A stretch of 64,000 bases of DNA from a virus. The DNA lies in the IMG/VR virus record IMGVR_UViG_3300033388_007160, positions 1 to 64,000 of that record. One strand, given 5' to 3'. Positions 8,725-17,026 of this stretch are shown in pieces. Below the pieces are notes generated by a model. The model was not told the DNA's origin. It saw only the letters and a list, made by a program, of their open reading frames with translations, and made no database searches. A program made the translations under genes and the position numbers. Within the stretch, counting starts at the first letter, position 1; each line of letters begins with the position of its first letter.

Positions 8725-9215
8725 TTCAACCAGAGATAGTTGTGCAGAAGCTCGTGGCAGTGGTCTGTGGGCTGGAGTTCTATGGTGCCCCGGCCCGCAG
8801 ATTTTGCACGATGATGGCCGAGTTTATCCCCACACTGGTGCGGCATTGCTCAAAGAAGGAAATCGCCGTTCGTGTTAGCGTCAACGCCTCATACGGTTGG
8901 GGCGAAGGAGATGAAGCTTGTGTCAAGGTTTGGTTCCCAGACATTCTTTTGCATGTGCTGCTATATTATCATCCCTTTGAAGGCGGGATAGAAACGGCAT
9001 CCTTTGCCTTTACTTTCGACCCGTATGATGGGCCGGTTGAGGCGATGTATACTTTCTATGTGCATGGGCGGCCCGGTGTTTATTATCGCCATGAGAACAG
9101 CTTAGGCATCCTTCGCGAACGCATCAGTGAGGATAACAAGCCATTGTTTGAGCGGGCTATTCGATGTCTCTTTGAAGTTCTAATGTCAACACCTGCAGAC
9201 GGGAGGTTGGCCTGA
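8721..9215 (+). CDS. Hypothetical protein, possible paralogue of its neighbour
   Basis: 164 residues, starting at the ATG of an ATGA overlap and preceded by AGAGGAGGAG. An N-terminal helix and Cys-Gly segment ('AVVCGLEFYG') resembles 'KIACGRKFWP' at the same place in the next gene; both then continue with strand-rich sequence. No function recognised. The paralogy is an eyeball inference. Confidence 0.55.
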   Translation: MIQPEIVVQKLVAVVCGLEFYGAPARRFCTMMAEFIPTLVRHCSKKEIAVRVSVNASYGWGEGDEACVKVWFPDILLHVLLYYHPFEGGIETASFAFTFDPYDGPVEAMYTFYVHGRPGVYYRHENSLGILRERISEDNKPLFERAIRCLFEVLMSTPADGRLA

Positions 9216-9793
9216 TGGTTCCTGAAACCCGCCTTATCGAAATTGCCAATGATATAGTGAAGATAGCCTGTGGCCGGAAGTTCTGGCCTGACAATTGGTC
9301 TTCGGTTACATCGGCCAAGCTGGCCAAGCGAATGATTTCACTGGTCACCAGCTCGTATTCGAATGACCCAGCATCGGCCCATCATCCTGCCCACCCGTCA
9401 TTTGAGCCAATCGCCTTTAGTTGCGATGTGGATAATAAGGCAATTGATGATGAATTGGTTCTTGCCTTCCCGGCACTACATATGGCTCTTACATTCTTTT
9501 GCAGCAATGCAGGACTAAATGATTTGCTAATTGACTTTGCGCCGTATCCGCACTCCGCCTCGACACTTGATGGTTCATCATTCTTCTACATTGATTTTGA
9601 AGATGGGCAGGTTATCAATTATTTTGAGCAGAATGCTATTCCTGACCATGTGCTTAGCCTCTATACGTTGGTGTTGCCTCCGAAGAAGGGCAAGTTCATC
9701 GAGATAATCAGATACTGCTGTAAGTTAACAGGAGATGAGCGCTTGAAAGAGGGCTATGAGCGTATCATCAAGTTCGGCGACATCGGAAGCTGA
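9215..9793 (+). CDS. Hypothetical protein, possible paralogue of its neighbour
   Basis: 192 residues; the ATG overlaps the preceding stop (TGATG), with GGGAGG just upstream. Its N-terminus resembles that of the preceding gene and its middle is rich in aromatic and acidic residues ('FFYIDFEDGQ'). The 3' end overlaps the nuclease-like gene. Function unknown. Confidence 0.55.
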   Translation: MVPETRLIEIANDIVKIACGRKFWPDNWSSVTSAKLAKRMISLVTSSYSNDPASAHHPAHPSFEPIAFSCDVDNKAIDDELVLAFPALHMALTFFCSNAGLNDLLIDFAPYPHSASTLDGSSFFYIDFEDGQVINYFEQNAIPDHVLSLYTLVLPPKKGKFIEIIRYCCKLTGDERLKEGYERIIKFGDIGS

Positions 9794-10616
9794 CTTGGGG
9801 CCCAAGCTGGTTCGGCTCTTTTCGGGTTGGCTGATAGTTTCTGAGTTTGCCATAGGCCAGGACAGCTATTACTCGCAGACTTTAGCCTATGGCGGCCATG
9901 TGATATATCCCACAACGCGCATAGATTGGGTAGTCTTCAATGAGCAACGGGCCTATGCTGTGCAGGCCAAGCTGAAGTGGAATAAGACACTGATTAGCCA
10001 GGCCGAAGCCGCAAACGAAGTCTTCCCTTTGGTCTATCTGCTGGTTCCCACGCCACCCAGTCGCAGGATAATAGAATCTTATGGCCTTGATACGGAAAGA
10101 AGGCACTTCGGCATCATCGCAGAAGAGGACGGCGACCTATTTATTGTTCGGGAACCGATTTTCCATTTCAAGGGCCGATACAGCGAACATGCCTATTGGA
10201 AGCGAGCCTACCCTCATCTTTATAATGAGCTTTACCGGTGGCTTGCTTGGCAAACAGAGGAATATCCCCTGTGCCGCTACAAATGGTCTTTGCATAATGG
10301 TTACATTTGTCCATTCTTGAGAGCTGATGGGCATTGTGCATGGCAGCATCCGCCTGTCGGAGCGTATGGTGGTTGTGCCCTGCGCAATTATGCCCTTGGC
10401 TACAATCCGCGAGCAGATTTTCTTGAACTTGTCCATTTGTATGAAGAGACTTGTCGCCAGCACGGCAGGCCGGTTATCCTTTATCTCGATGACCAGGCCA
10501 AAGAACGCCTTCGCCAGTACAAGAAACTTTGTGCCTATTTAGAGGCAGCAACGATTTTGCACCGATTCATCTCAAGGAGTGCTAATGCAGATGGCGAAAA
10601 TTCCCGTGAGGCTTAG
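9756..10616 (+). CDS. Possible PD-(D/E)XK nuclease-like protein with a Cys cluster
   Basis: 286 residues. 'RIDWVVFN' followed by 'AVQAKLKW' (about residues 50-77) has the spacing of a PD-(D/E)XK core, with Gln in place of the usual Glu before the Lys. Four spaced Cys (~174, 188, 197, 209) surround a 'CPFLRADGHC' segment and could bind metal or an Fe-S cluster. It might act on DNA during packaging or maturation. The start lies within the preceding gene. Weak call: the fold cannot be verified by eye. Confidence 0.5.
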   Translation: MSVSSSSATSEADLGPKLVRLFSGWLIVSEFAIGQDSYYSQTLAYGGHVIYPTTRIDWVVFNEQRAYAVQAKLKWNKTLISQAEAANEVFPLVYLLVPTPPSRRIIESYGLDTERRHFGIIAEEDGDLFIVREPIFHFKGRYSEHAYWKRAYPHLYNELYRWLAWQTEEYPLCRYKWSLHNGYICPFLRADGHCAWQHPPVGAYGGCALRNYALGYNPRADFLELVHLYEETCRQHGRPVILYLDDQAKERLRQYKKLCAYLEAATILHRFISRSANADGENSREA

Positions 10617-11631
10617 GGGGCCCTTCTCCGGCCTTACCGGATATGGCCGTTGCTTCTGTGGCGTTGTCAAGCACCTGCTGAAATCCCGGCGCTTGGCCGT
10701 GGAAGTTTTATCGCTCTACAATAATCCTCAGCCTTCTGCCGACCCCGAACTTGTTGCCCAGAGTGGCATACGATTTGATGTGCGGCATTGGGGATTGCTT
10801 TTTGGTATTCCGCCGTTGTTGCCCTCACTGGGCACGGAGTATCGGGTTATCTATACGATGTATGAGGCCGATGATATCCCTCGGCAATGGCGAACTTATG
10901 TTAAACAAGCCGATGAGATTTGGGTGCCTTCCCAGCACTGTGCCGAGGTATTTGGTGCATACAATCCCAGAATCAGAGTCGTCCATCTTGGTGTCTCAGA
11001 GTTCTTCAGGCCCACACAGCTCGACAAGAGGTATTACCGTCAGAAACTGGGCTTCCATGAAGACTGGCGAGGATACTGGATTGGCACGGCGGGCGTGATG
11101 TCTCATCGCAAAGGTGTTGATGTGCTTGTTCGGGCCTTCAGGGAAGCATTTGGCACGCAAAGCGATGTAAAGTTGCTCATCAAGACAAGAGATACCAAAT
11201 GGCTGCTGCCGATAGACGACCCTCGTGTCATTGTGATAGATGAAGACTGGCCCGAAGAGAAGATGCGTGATTTTTACTGGGCGCTCGACCTGTTTGCCCT
11301 GCCAAGTCGGGGAGAGGGCTTTGGGATGCCACCACTTGAAGCGGCGCGTTGTGGCACACCTGCTTTAGTTACAGCATGGAGTGGAATGCTGGAATACATT
11401 GATAACGATGGCATTTGGGGTATTGAAGTGGCCGGACTGGTGCCTACCAGAGGCATGGCTGCCGACCATGCCTATTATGCGGAACCTGATTTAGCAGATT
11501 TCATTGACAAGCTTCGCTTCTTATACGAAAATAGGCCCGGAGTCGGACGAAGCTATAACTACTGGACGTATCGGGAAGCTGCCAAGCGTTTCGAGAAGGC
11601 GATACTTGAGTCCATCCGGCTCCGGAGATAG
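10585..11631 (+). CDS. Glycosyltransferase, family GT4
   Basis: 349 residues, GT-B type. Typical features: 'IYTMYEADDIP', 'DEIWVPSQHCAEVF', 'GTAGVMSHRKGVDVLVRAF' and the donor-binding 'PSRGEGFGMPPLEAARCGTP' segment with the conserved E-x7-E. It should transfer a nucleotide-activated sugar in the cytoplasm; donor and acceptor are unknown. The start at 10585 has AAGGAG 5-6 bases before it. It sits between unknown genes and the head-tail connector genes, one of several glycan genes scattered through the structural region. Confidence 0.88.
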   Translation: MQMAKIPVRLRGPFSGLTGYGRCFCGVVKHLLKSRRLAVEVLSLYNNPQPSADPELVAQSGIRFDVRHWGLLFGIPPLLPSLGTEYRVIYTMYEADDIPRQWRTYVKQADEIWVPSQHCAEVFGAYNPRIRVVHLGVSEFFRPTQLDKRYYRQKLGFHEDWRGYWIGTAGVMSHRKGVDVLVRAFREAFGTQSDVKLLIKTRDTKWLLPIDDPRVIVIDEDWPEEKMRDFYWALDLFALPSRGEGFGMPPLEAARCGTPALVTAWSGMLEYIDNDGIWGIEVAGLVPTRGMAADHAYYAEPDLADFIDKLRFLYENRPGVGRSYNYWTYREAAKRFEKAILESIRLRR

Positions 11632-12333
11632 ATGGACCAAGCCACCATCATTGAGAGGATTCGGGCCAGAGGTATAACAACTTCAGATATATCGGATGAC
11701 GAACTGGGCACCCTCATCACTTCGGCCCTGAACTGGTATAGTTACTACCGGCCTGCTGTAAAGCTTACCACCACTTCAAGCTGCATCACCACCGTGGCCG
11801 ACCAGCAGGCCTATGACCCTCCAAGCGATGCTCTCTGGGTTGTAGAAGTCTTCTGGAATCCCACCGGCCAGTATGCCATACAGGACCTTTATCGGGCACT
11901 GCTGGGCGTGCAGTTTGACCCCGACCATTACGCGGATGTGGTGATAAATCTCAGCCAGTTGGCCCGTATTAACAGTTATTTCAGGGGCCGCTGGAAGGTA
12001 GTTGATGGCAAGATTTACCTCATCCCCACACCTGCGGAAGATGGTGTCAAGGTTCCGGTTCTCTATGCCACGGCCAAAACATTGAGTGATTTGGATGAAG
12101 TGAAAGATATCTGGTTTGAAGAACTGGTCTATGCAATGGCCCTTGAACGGAAAGCGCTCAATATGACTTCGCAGGCTGGTTGGCGTGCCGGGGCCTATCA
12201 GGTTTCAGCCCAACCTGCTGTGGTTATGGCTAAATGGGCCCAGCAGCGTATACAGGAAGTCCGGCAGGCTATTGCAAACAATTATGCGGCTGCCCGTAGC
12301 GATAGCCGTGGCGGCGGCCATGAAGAGACATGA
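11632..12333 (+). CDS. Probable head-tail connector (adaptor) protein
   Basis: 233 residues starting immediately after the GT4 stop. 'ALNWYSYYRP' near the N-terminus, a strand-rich middle and a helical, Arg-rich C-terminus resemble adaptor proteins that attach below the portal ring. The position just before the stopper-like gene supports this. Family membership is inferred from layout as well as sequence. Confidence 0.6.
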   Translation: MDQATIIERIRARGITTSDISDDELGTLITSALNWYSYYRPAVKLTTTSSCITTVADQQAYDPPSDALWVVEVFWNPTGQYAIQDLYRALLGVQFDPDHYADVVINLSQLARINSYFRGRWKVVDGKIYLIPTPAEDGVKVPVLYATAKTLSDLDEVKDIWFEELVYAMALERKALNMTSQAGWRAGAYQVSAQPAVVMAKWAQQRIQEVRQAIANNYAAARSDSRGGGHEET

Positions 12334-12674
12334 TGCCCCTGCCTCATAGAGTTACTATCAAGCGACCTAAGTGGTCAGATACCCGCCACGAACAGTATCG
12401 GGGCGAAGAGACCGTTGCCACAGATGTGAAAGCCCTCATTTCCCCTGCCGACCGGTCGGTAAGGGCTTTGGAGAACTGGGGCGGTATTGAGCTGTTGCGG
12501 GATACAGTTTTCCTTGAACCCGGTATTGATGTTCGGCGCGGTGATGTTATAATTGATAATGCATCGGGTGATAGATGGCGCGTTATTGAACCGCCAAAAG
12601 TCTTGCAGAATCCGATAACATGGGAAGATGACCACATCGAATGCACAGTTGAAAAGGAGGTTATCGGCCAGTGA
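12330..12674 (+). CDS. Head-tail stopper / head closure protein
   Basis: 114 residues. The pattern 'LPHRVTIKRP', 'VKALISPADRS', 'GDVIIDNASGDRWRVIEPPK' is typical of the small beta-barrel head-closure proteins (SPP1 gp16 / HK97 gp10 type) that plug the portal channel after packaging. It overlaps the adaptor gene by 4 bases. Confidence 0.7.
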   Translation: MMPLPHRVTIKRPKWSDTRHEQYRGEETVATDVKALISPADRSVRALENWGGIELLRDTVFLEPGIDVRRGDVIIDNASGDRWRVIEPPKVLQNPITWEDDHIECTVEKEVIGQ

Positions 12675-12692
12675 TAGGCCGGGTGGCCCGCA

Positions 12693-13256
12693 ATGCTATC
12701 ACAACTCGTCACAAGCGCACTGAAATCTTTGTTTCCGTCTTATAAAGCATCGGCTGCCAAGGGCATACTTGCATTCCTGTTCGGGGGGATTGTGCTGTAT
12801 TTCACCGAGGCACCTGAGAACATCGTTAACATCTGGCGCGTGATTGTGTGGTTGATTCTCGGAGATGTGGCAACTGGTTCGGCAGTTGCAATCATTCAGC
12901 GAAGCTTTAAGAGCACCATCTTTGCCCAGCGTGGGGCCAAGAGGTTAATCGGCTATGTGATGACCTTTGGCTTGGCTGCCGCAATGGACAGACTGGTTGG
13001 AAGCCACTACATGATAGCCTCTTGGGCTGCATACTATATTGCCGTTAGCGAGATTGCCTCCATTCTCGAAAACCTTGGCAAGCTTGGCATCCCCATGCCC
13101 AAGTTCATTGAAGTGATGATGAAGACCATGCGCCAGAAGGCCCAGAAGGGCAGTGACCTCAAGGACGTCATGGAAGAATTCGAGGAAGAAATCGAAGCCG
13201 AAATCCAGAAGCGCCAAGAGAAGAAAATCTGGAAGCCGGGGGATGAAGAAGAGTGA
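12693..13256 (+). CDS. Holin, phi29/TcdE-like family
   Basis: 187 residues with about three or four membrane segments in the first ~125, including 'GDVATGSAVAII' and 'YYIAVSEIASILENLGKLG', hallmarks of the TcdE-type holin family. The charged C-terminal tail (Glu/Lys-rich, ~60 residues) is longer than usual. It should form membrane lesions that release an endolysin or collapse the membrane potential. No endolysin is seen nearby, and the position among neck genes is unusual. Confidence 0.8.
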   Translation: MLSQLVTSALKSLFPSYKASAAKGILAFLFGGIVLYFTEAPENIVNIWRVIVWLILGDVATGSAVAIIQRSFKSTIFAQRGAKRLIGYVMTFGLAAAMDRLVGSHYMIASWAAYYIAVSEIASILENLGKLGIPMPKFIEVMMKTMRQKAQKGSDLKDVMEEFEEEIEAEIQKRQEKKIWKPGDEEE

Positions 13257-13765
13257 GTGAAGTCTATCTGCCTGAAGCAGGCACAGTGCTGATTGACCGT
13301 TTCCTCTATTATGTTGACTGGGAAGGCAGTGCCAGTGCCCCCTTCCATGTGGACATAGCCACCAAACGTGAGGGTCACCCGCATCATTATATCTTTCGCA
13401 TGGTTGAAGACCCCGGCAGTGTCCGGACGCCACTTTGCCTGGTTTCGCCTGAAGAATGGCCTGAAGTGGGTGAAACAATGGGCCAACAGCGCGTCCTGAG
13501 GTTCCGGTGCAACATCTTTTACGTCATTGCCATTGACCCCTATGATATTCCGGCAAGGAAGATACGCGAGGGTATCAGCAAGATAGTGGAGAATGTGATG
13601 GCTTCCAATCGCTTGGGGCTTGATTGGGTGGCAAATCTTGAGCATACCGGCATCTCATTTTCGCCCGATTTCGAGCAAGTTCTGCGCTTCAACATGATAC
13701 CCTTTAGCTGCGCGATGGCGAGTTTTGTGGCAGAAACATATGAGGACTTGGGCCACAAACCCTAA
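13253..13765 (+). CDS. Probable tail completion / neck protein
   Basis: 170 residues, GTG start in a GTGA overlap with the holin stop. No motif is decisive. Length, mixed alpha/beta look and the place between the stopper and tail tube fit a tail terminator or completion protein. This is a positional inference. Confidence 0.5.
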   Translation: MSEVYLPEAGTVLIDRFLYYVDWEGSASAPFHVDIATKREGHPHHYIFRMVEDPGSVRTPLCLVSPEEWPEVGETMGQQRVLRFRCNIFYVIAIDPYDIPARKIREGISKIVENVMASNRLGLDWVANLEHTGISFSPDFEQVLRFNMIPFSCAMASFVAETYEDLGHKP

Positions 13766-13804
13766 TCTTGATTAGCCTAATTGCGATAGGCAAAGCTTGC
13801 AGAG

Positions 13805-14416
13805 ATGATTGGCATACGAATCAATCCGACAGCAGGTGGTAAAAGAAGCTGGCTGGCCGCGATACAGCGGGCTCGCAAGCGTTGGGAACAGGTGCGGTCT
13901 TTCAATATCCCCGGAGCCCTGAGAAGTCGTATGTCGAGTGACTTCGTTCACTTGGTGCAGAATGAAGTTGAATGGGGCCAAGTAACCTGGACGTATCAGA
14001 AGCAATATTATCGGGAACGGGGCAAGGGTATGTATGGTTCAGACCCTGCAGGTTCGGGCATCGTCTACTGGGGCCGGATTAATCCACAGGAGAGATTGGA
14101 TAGGGTGGACTGGAAGGATGCAGCACGGGGGCCTCGTTTTCTTGAATCTATGAAGGGGCAATTCCGGCGTTCGGGCGGCACGAGAGCTGAAGTGCAGATA
14201 CTCACGTTTGCCATCATGAATCCGTATCCGAAAGACCAATTGCCAGCGCCGATTATGTATTACTTCCGGGAAGGTTGGCATTCGCCAGTTGAAAACAAGC
14301 AAATGCAGAAAAGGCCGGTTGACAAATATTTGGCCCGATACCAGTTCCCACGCTTGAGGCGAAGGATAACCTCAATCTGGCGGCAAGCTTGGAGGCCGCT
14401 GATGCACGTCACATAA
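13805..14416 (+). CDS. Probable neck/minor tail protein (HK97 gp10-like position)
   Basis: 203 residues, basic (Arg/Lys/Trp-rich) with 'GAGGKR'-like N-terminus 'INPTAGGKRSWL' and a C-terminal basic segment. A small hairpin (GCCTA/TAGGC, ~13774-13790) lies in the 39-base gap before it. Function is guessed only from its place between neck and tail tube genes. Confidence 0.4.
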   Translation: MIGIRINPTAGGKRSWLAAIQRARKRWEQVRSFNIPGALRSRMSSDFVHLVQNEVEWGQVTWTYQKQYYRERGKGMYGSDPAGSGIVYWGRINPQERLDRVDWKDAARGPRFLESMKGQFRRSGGTRAEVQILTFAIMNPYPKDQLPAPIMYYFREGWHSPVENKQMQKRPVDKYLARYQFPRLRRRITSIWRQAWRPLMHVT

Positions 14417-14431
14417 AAAGGAGGCTTCTGC

Positions 14432-15532
14432 ATGAAGATTTTTATCCCTCGCGAACAGCTTGCCTATCCTTCGGGCCGGGGGCCAGAGGTGGCTAGCTAC
14501 CAGCTTCTTGAGGCCGATGAACCTTACCTTGTTAATGCACTGGTTGCAGAACTGCTCCAGCAAAACTCGCCAAAGTCTGAAGTTCGGGATGTGGCCCCTC
14601 GGCCCCCAAGCAAGGATACACGGAAATTACTCATCCTGTTCCCAGGCGGGATAGGCGATGTGCTCTGCATGAAGGCCTGCCTGCAGGCTTTGGATGAACA
14701 GATGCCCTATCCCAACCTGGAAGAAGTTGGTTTTGCCAGTGTGCGGGAAGACGACTGGCTGATTAATGACACGCGCTTTAAGCCCTTCATCCACTTCACG
14801 GTTACTGTCTTTGATTATCCCATCTCGCTAAAAATGGCCGAATATTATGATAGCTGGGTAAGTTACGGCACGCTTGAACGCCAGAGTATCAACAGAGAGT
14901 TGCAGGATACTTTTGCTGAGATTCTTGGCGTCAAGCCTTTGGGGCGGCCCGCACGATTGAACCCTGACCCTGCATTGCAAAGAGTGCTTTCCGGCTATAT
15001 CCGCGACAAGAGTCGCATCAAGGTGGGAATGCAAATCTATTCGGCAGCCCATTATCGTTCTTGGTTCCCTGTCAATGCCGTTTTGACTGCCCAAGAACTC
15101 GTTAAAATGGGCTGTGATGTTTATATCCTCGGCACGCCTACACAGCGTTTGCGCTTCACGAAGGACGGCCAACCGGTTGGGCCACCCGAACATATTTACG
15201 ACATAAGCGGCCTGCTGAGGTCGGTGAAAGAGTTCATTGCCTTCGCAAGCCTAATGGATGCCGTTATCACTGTAGATACGGCCCTGTTGCACATTGCCGG
15301 ATGCTTGTATAAGCCCACTCTGGCCCTATTCAGTATCACACATGGCCGCTACAGGACTTCCTACTATCCTACCGTGGAATACCTGCAGGGCGAAGCAGAT
15401 TGTGCGCCTTGTCTGAACATTGCTACATTGCCGGATTGTGGCGAAAAGTTCTGCAAAGCGATGGTGGCCTTGACGCCCGACATAGTGGTTCCCAAGTTTG
15501 AACAAATTCTGAAGGAGGCTGAATTGCTGTGA
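14432..15532 (+). CDS. Glycosyltransferase family 9 (heptosyltransferase-like)
   Basis: 366 residues. After a ~65-residue extension the GT-B core begins 'LLILFPGGIGDVLCMKACL'; the C-terminal half has 'ITVDTALLHIAGCLYKPTLALF', the GT9 donor-site signature. GT9 enzymes usually transfer ADP-heptose to LPS core. Four C-terminal Cys ('CAPC', 'DCGEKFC') are an extra. Start follows AAAAGGAGGC. The phage also encodes a GmhB-like heptose phosphatase (58.5 kb), consistent with heptose use. Confidence 0.85.
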   Translation: MKIFIPREQLAYPSGRGPEVASYQLLEADEPYLVNALVAELLQQNSPKSEVRDVAPRPPSKDTRKLLILFPGGIGDVLCMKACLQALDEQMPYPNLEEVGFASVREDDWLINDTRFKPFIHFTVTVFDYPISLKMAEYYDSWVSYGTLERQSINRELQDTFAEILGVKPLGRPARLNPDPALQRVLSGYIRDKSRIKVGMQIYSAAHYRSWFPVNAVLTAQELVKMGCDVYILGTPTQRLRFTKDGQPVGPPEHIYDISGLLRSVKEFIAFASLMDAVITVDTALLHIAGCLYKPTLALFSITHGRYRTSYYPTVEYLQGEADCAPCLNIATLPDCGEKFCKAMVALTPDIVVPKFEQILKEAELL

Positions 15533-15777
15533 GAGCCCAGATTGGCGACAAAGTGCGGGTTGAGATTAACGGCAAAACATTTGAGTTTGAGGTAGTGGGC
15601 AGCGGGGATGATACACTTGTCCTGCAGGCCCCAAGAGGCAGCCGCTGGTCACTCAGACTCATCCCGCAGGACGACAACAAGCCCATAGAAATCCAATTTT
15701 ATCAAGTTGATGCCGAAGGGAGACGACGCCTCGATGAGAATCACGCTGATATATCTGACCTACAATTCGGAGTCTGA
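15529..15777 (+). CDS. Small beta-rich hypothetical protein
   Basis: 82 residues, GTG start overlapping the GT9 stop, with GAAGGAGGC upstream. Strand-rich start ('GDKVRVEINGKTFEFEVVG'), acidic C-terminus. It overlaps the next glycosyltransferase by about 44 bases. Unknown function; it may be a structural or decoration protein. Confidence 0.5.
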   Translation: MRAQIGDKVRVEINGKTFEFEVVGSGDDTLVLQAPRGSRWSLRLIPQDDNKPIEIQFYQVDAEGRRRLDENHADISDLQFGV

Positions 15778-16561
15778 AGTTCGGGAGAATTTGCCCCGGC
15801 TACTGCAATCAGCAGGGGCCTACATCAATCTGATAGCAATTGATAATGCCTCGCAGGACGGCACGGTGCAGGCCCTGCGAGAGTTGGGCATAGAACCCAC
15901 AGTTATGCCGGAAAATGTGGGATATACGAAGGGCATTAATATTGGCCTTCAGAAGGCGCTTGAGCTGGCCGCCCCGTGGATAGTCATCGTGAACCCCGAC
16001 GCTGTGCCCTCAACGCCTAACTGGGCACAAGCCTTGTTGAACTACGTAGATACCCGTGTGGGCATTATTGGCTGCAAGCAAGTCAGACGAAACTATCTCA
16101 TTCATGGCGGAGGGGAGATAGCTGCTCATAAACAGTTGCTGAGTTGGTGGCAAGAGTATGATGTGGTCGACCGTAAGCTGCTCGTGAAGGAGGCTATTGG
16201 GGCTTCAAGAGTGCTTCATCGAATGGGCCATCCGGCCCAGTATAACAAAGACGAATATGTGCCCTGGGTGACGTTTGCCGTTGTAGCCCTGCGCAAGGAA
16301 GCCGTCCAAGAAATTGGCCTTCTCAATGAAGAATTTTGGCTTTATTGTTCAGATGCAGAATATTGTTTCAGGGCTTGGCAGGCTGGATGGTTTGTGCTAT
16401 ATAGACCAGTGGTCTTCGTGCATGAATGCGGCACCTCGATACGACGGGCACCCGATTGGGTGCATGAGCGAGCAATCGCTGATGCAAAAAGATGGTTACA
16501 AATTGAAGATGACTGGATAGCCAAAGTCCAGAAAGCTATGGCGGCATTGTTGCCGCCGTGA
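15734..16561 (+). CDS. Glycosyltransferase family 2
   Basis: 275 residues, GT-A fold. 'ITLIYLTYNSESEVRENLP', 'IAIDNASQDGT', 'ENVGYTKGINIG' and the 'NPDA' metal site are classical GT2 features; 'SDAEYCFRAWQAGW' is the acceptor-side motif of rhamnosyl/galactosyl-type GT2 enzymes. The ATG at 15734 is chosen over upstream starts within the preceding gene because of GAAGGGAG ahead of it. It lies directly before the tail tube gene. Confidence 0.88.
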   Translation: MRITLIYLTYNSESEVRENLPRLLQSAGAYINLIAIDNASQDGTVQALRELGIEPTVMPENVGYTKGINIGLQKALELAAPWIVIVNPDAVPSTPNWAQALLNYVDTRVGIIGCKQVRRNYLIHGGGEIAAHKQLLSWWQEYDVVDRKLLVKEAIGASRVLHRMGHPAQYNKDEYVPWVTFAVVALRKEAVQEIGLLNEEFWLYCSDAEYCFRAWQAGWFVLYRPVVFVHECGTSIRRAPDWVHERAIADAKRWLQIEDDWIAKVQKAMAALLPP

Positions 16562-16566
16562 TGTAG

Positions 16567-16953
16567 ATGGGCGCTCTTACCAACAGGCTGACCTGCTATG
16601 ACGTAACAGTGATGGACATATCTGGCGTAAGCGTGCTGGCCCTGTTCCGGGAAGCTTCGCTGGAAATCACGATAGACGAGATTGACGTAAGCGCAGCTCA
16701 GGATACCTGGAAGCAGCGCGAGTTCGGCCAAGGCGACTGGCGCTTCACCTGCACCAAGCTGATCAGCGGCTCCGTCGAATTTGTGAACATGGCCCTCAAC
16801 CGCCAGCCAGTCATCGTCTCCACGGACATCGGTGGCGTTTCCATCGTGGGCACGGGTATCATTACAGGCGTGCCTATCAACGTTGGAGCAAACGCTGCCC
16901 AGACGGAACAGATTACCATCGTCTCGGCTGGTTCTGCTTTGAGCATTGGTTAA
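16567..16953 (+). CDS. Major tail tube protein
   Basis: 128 residues, beta-rich, with 'VSAAQDTWKQREFGQGDWRF' and strand repeats ending in a hydrophobic 'ITIVSAG' segment, like small siphovirus tail tube proteins. Located just before the tail chaperone pair and the tape measure gene, the standard order. It would stack as rings to form the non-contractile tube. Confidence 0.75.
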   Translation: MGALTNRLTCYDVTVMDISGVSVLALFREASLEITIDEIDVSAAQDTWKQREFGQGDWRFTCTKLISGSVEFVNMALNRQPVIVSTDIGGVSIVGTGIITGVPINVGANAAQTEQITIVSAGSALSIG

Positions 16954-16959
16954 TAGGCA

Positions 16960-16991
16960 CAGGGGCGGGGTTCTAACCGGCCCCGCCCCTG
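16960..16991 (+). terminator. GC-rich hairpin between tail tube and chaperone genes
   Basis: An 11-bp perfect stem (CAGGGGCGGGG with CCCCGCCCCTG) and a 10-base loop lie 7 bases after the tail tube stop. There is no T-run, so it is more likely a partial terminator or an RNA-stabilising element that lets the tail tube gene be expressed more highly than the genes after it. Confidence 0.5.
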
Positions 16992-17026
16992 CATAACATA
17001 CTTCCCGAAAAGGAGGCCCGGCAGAC

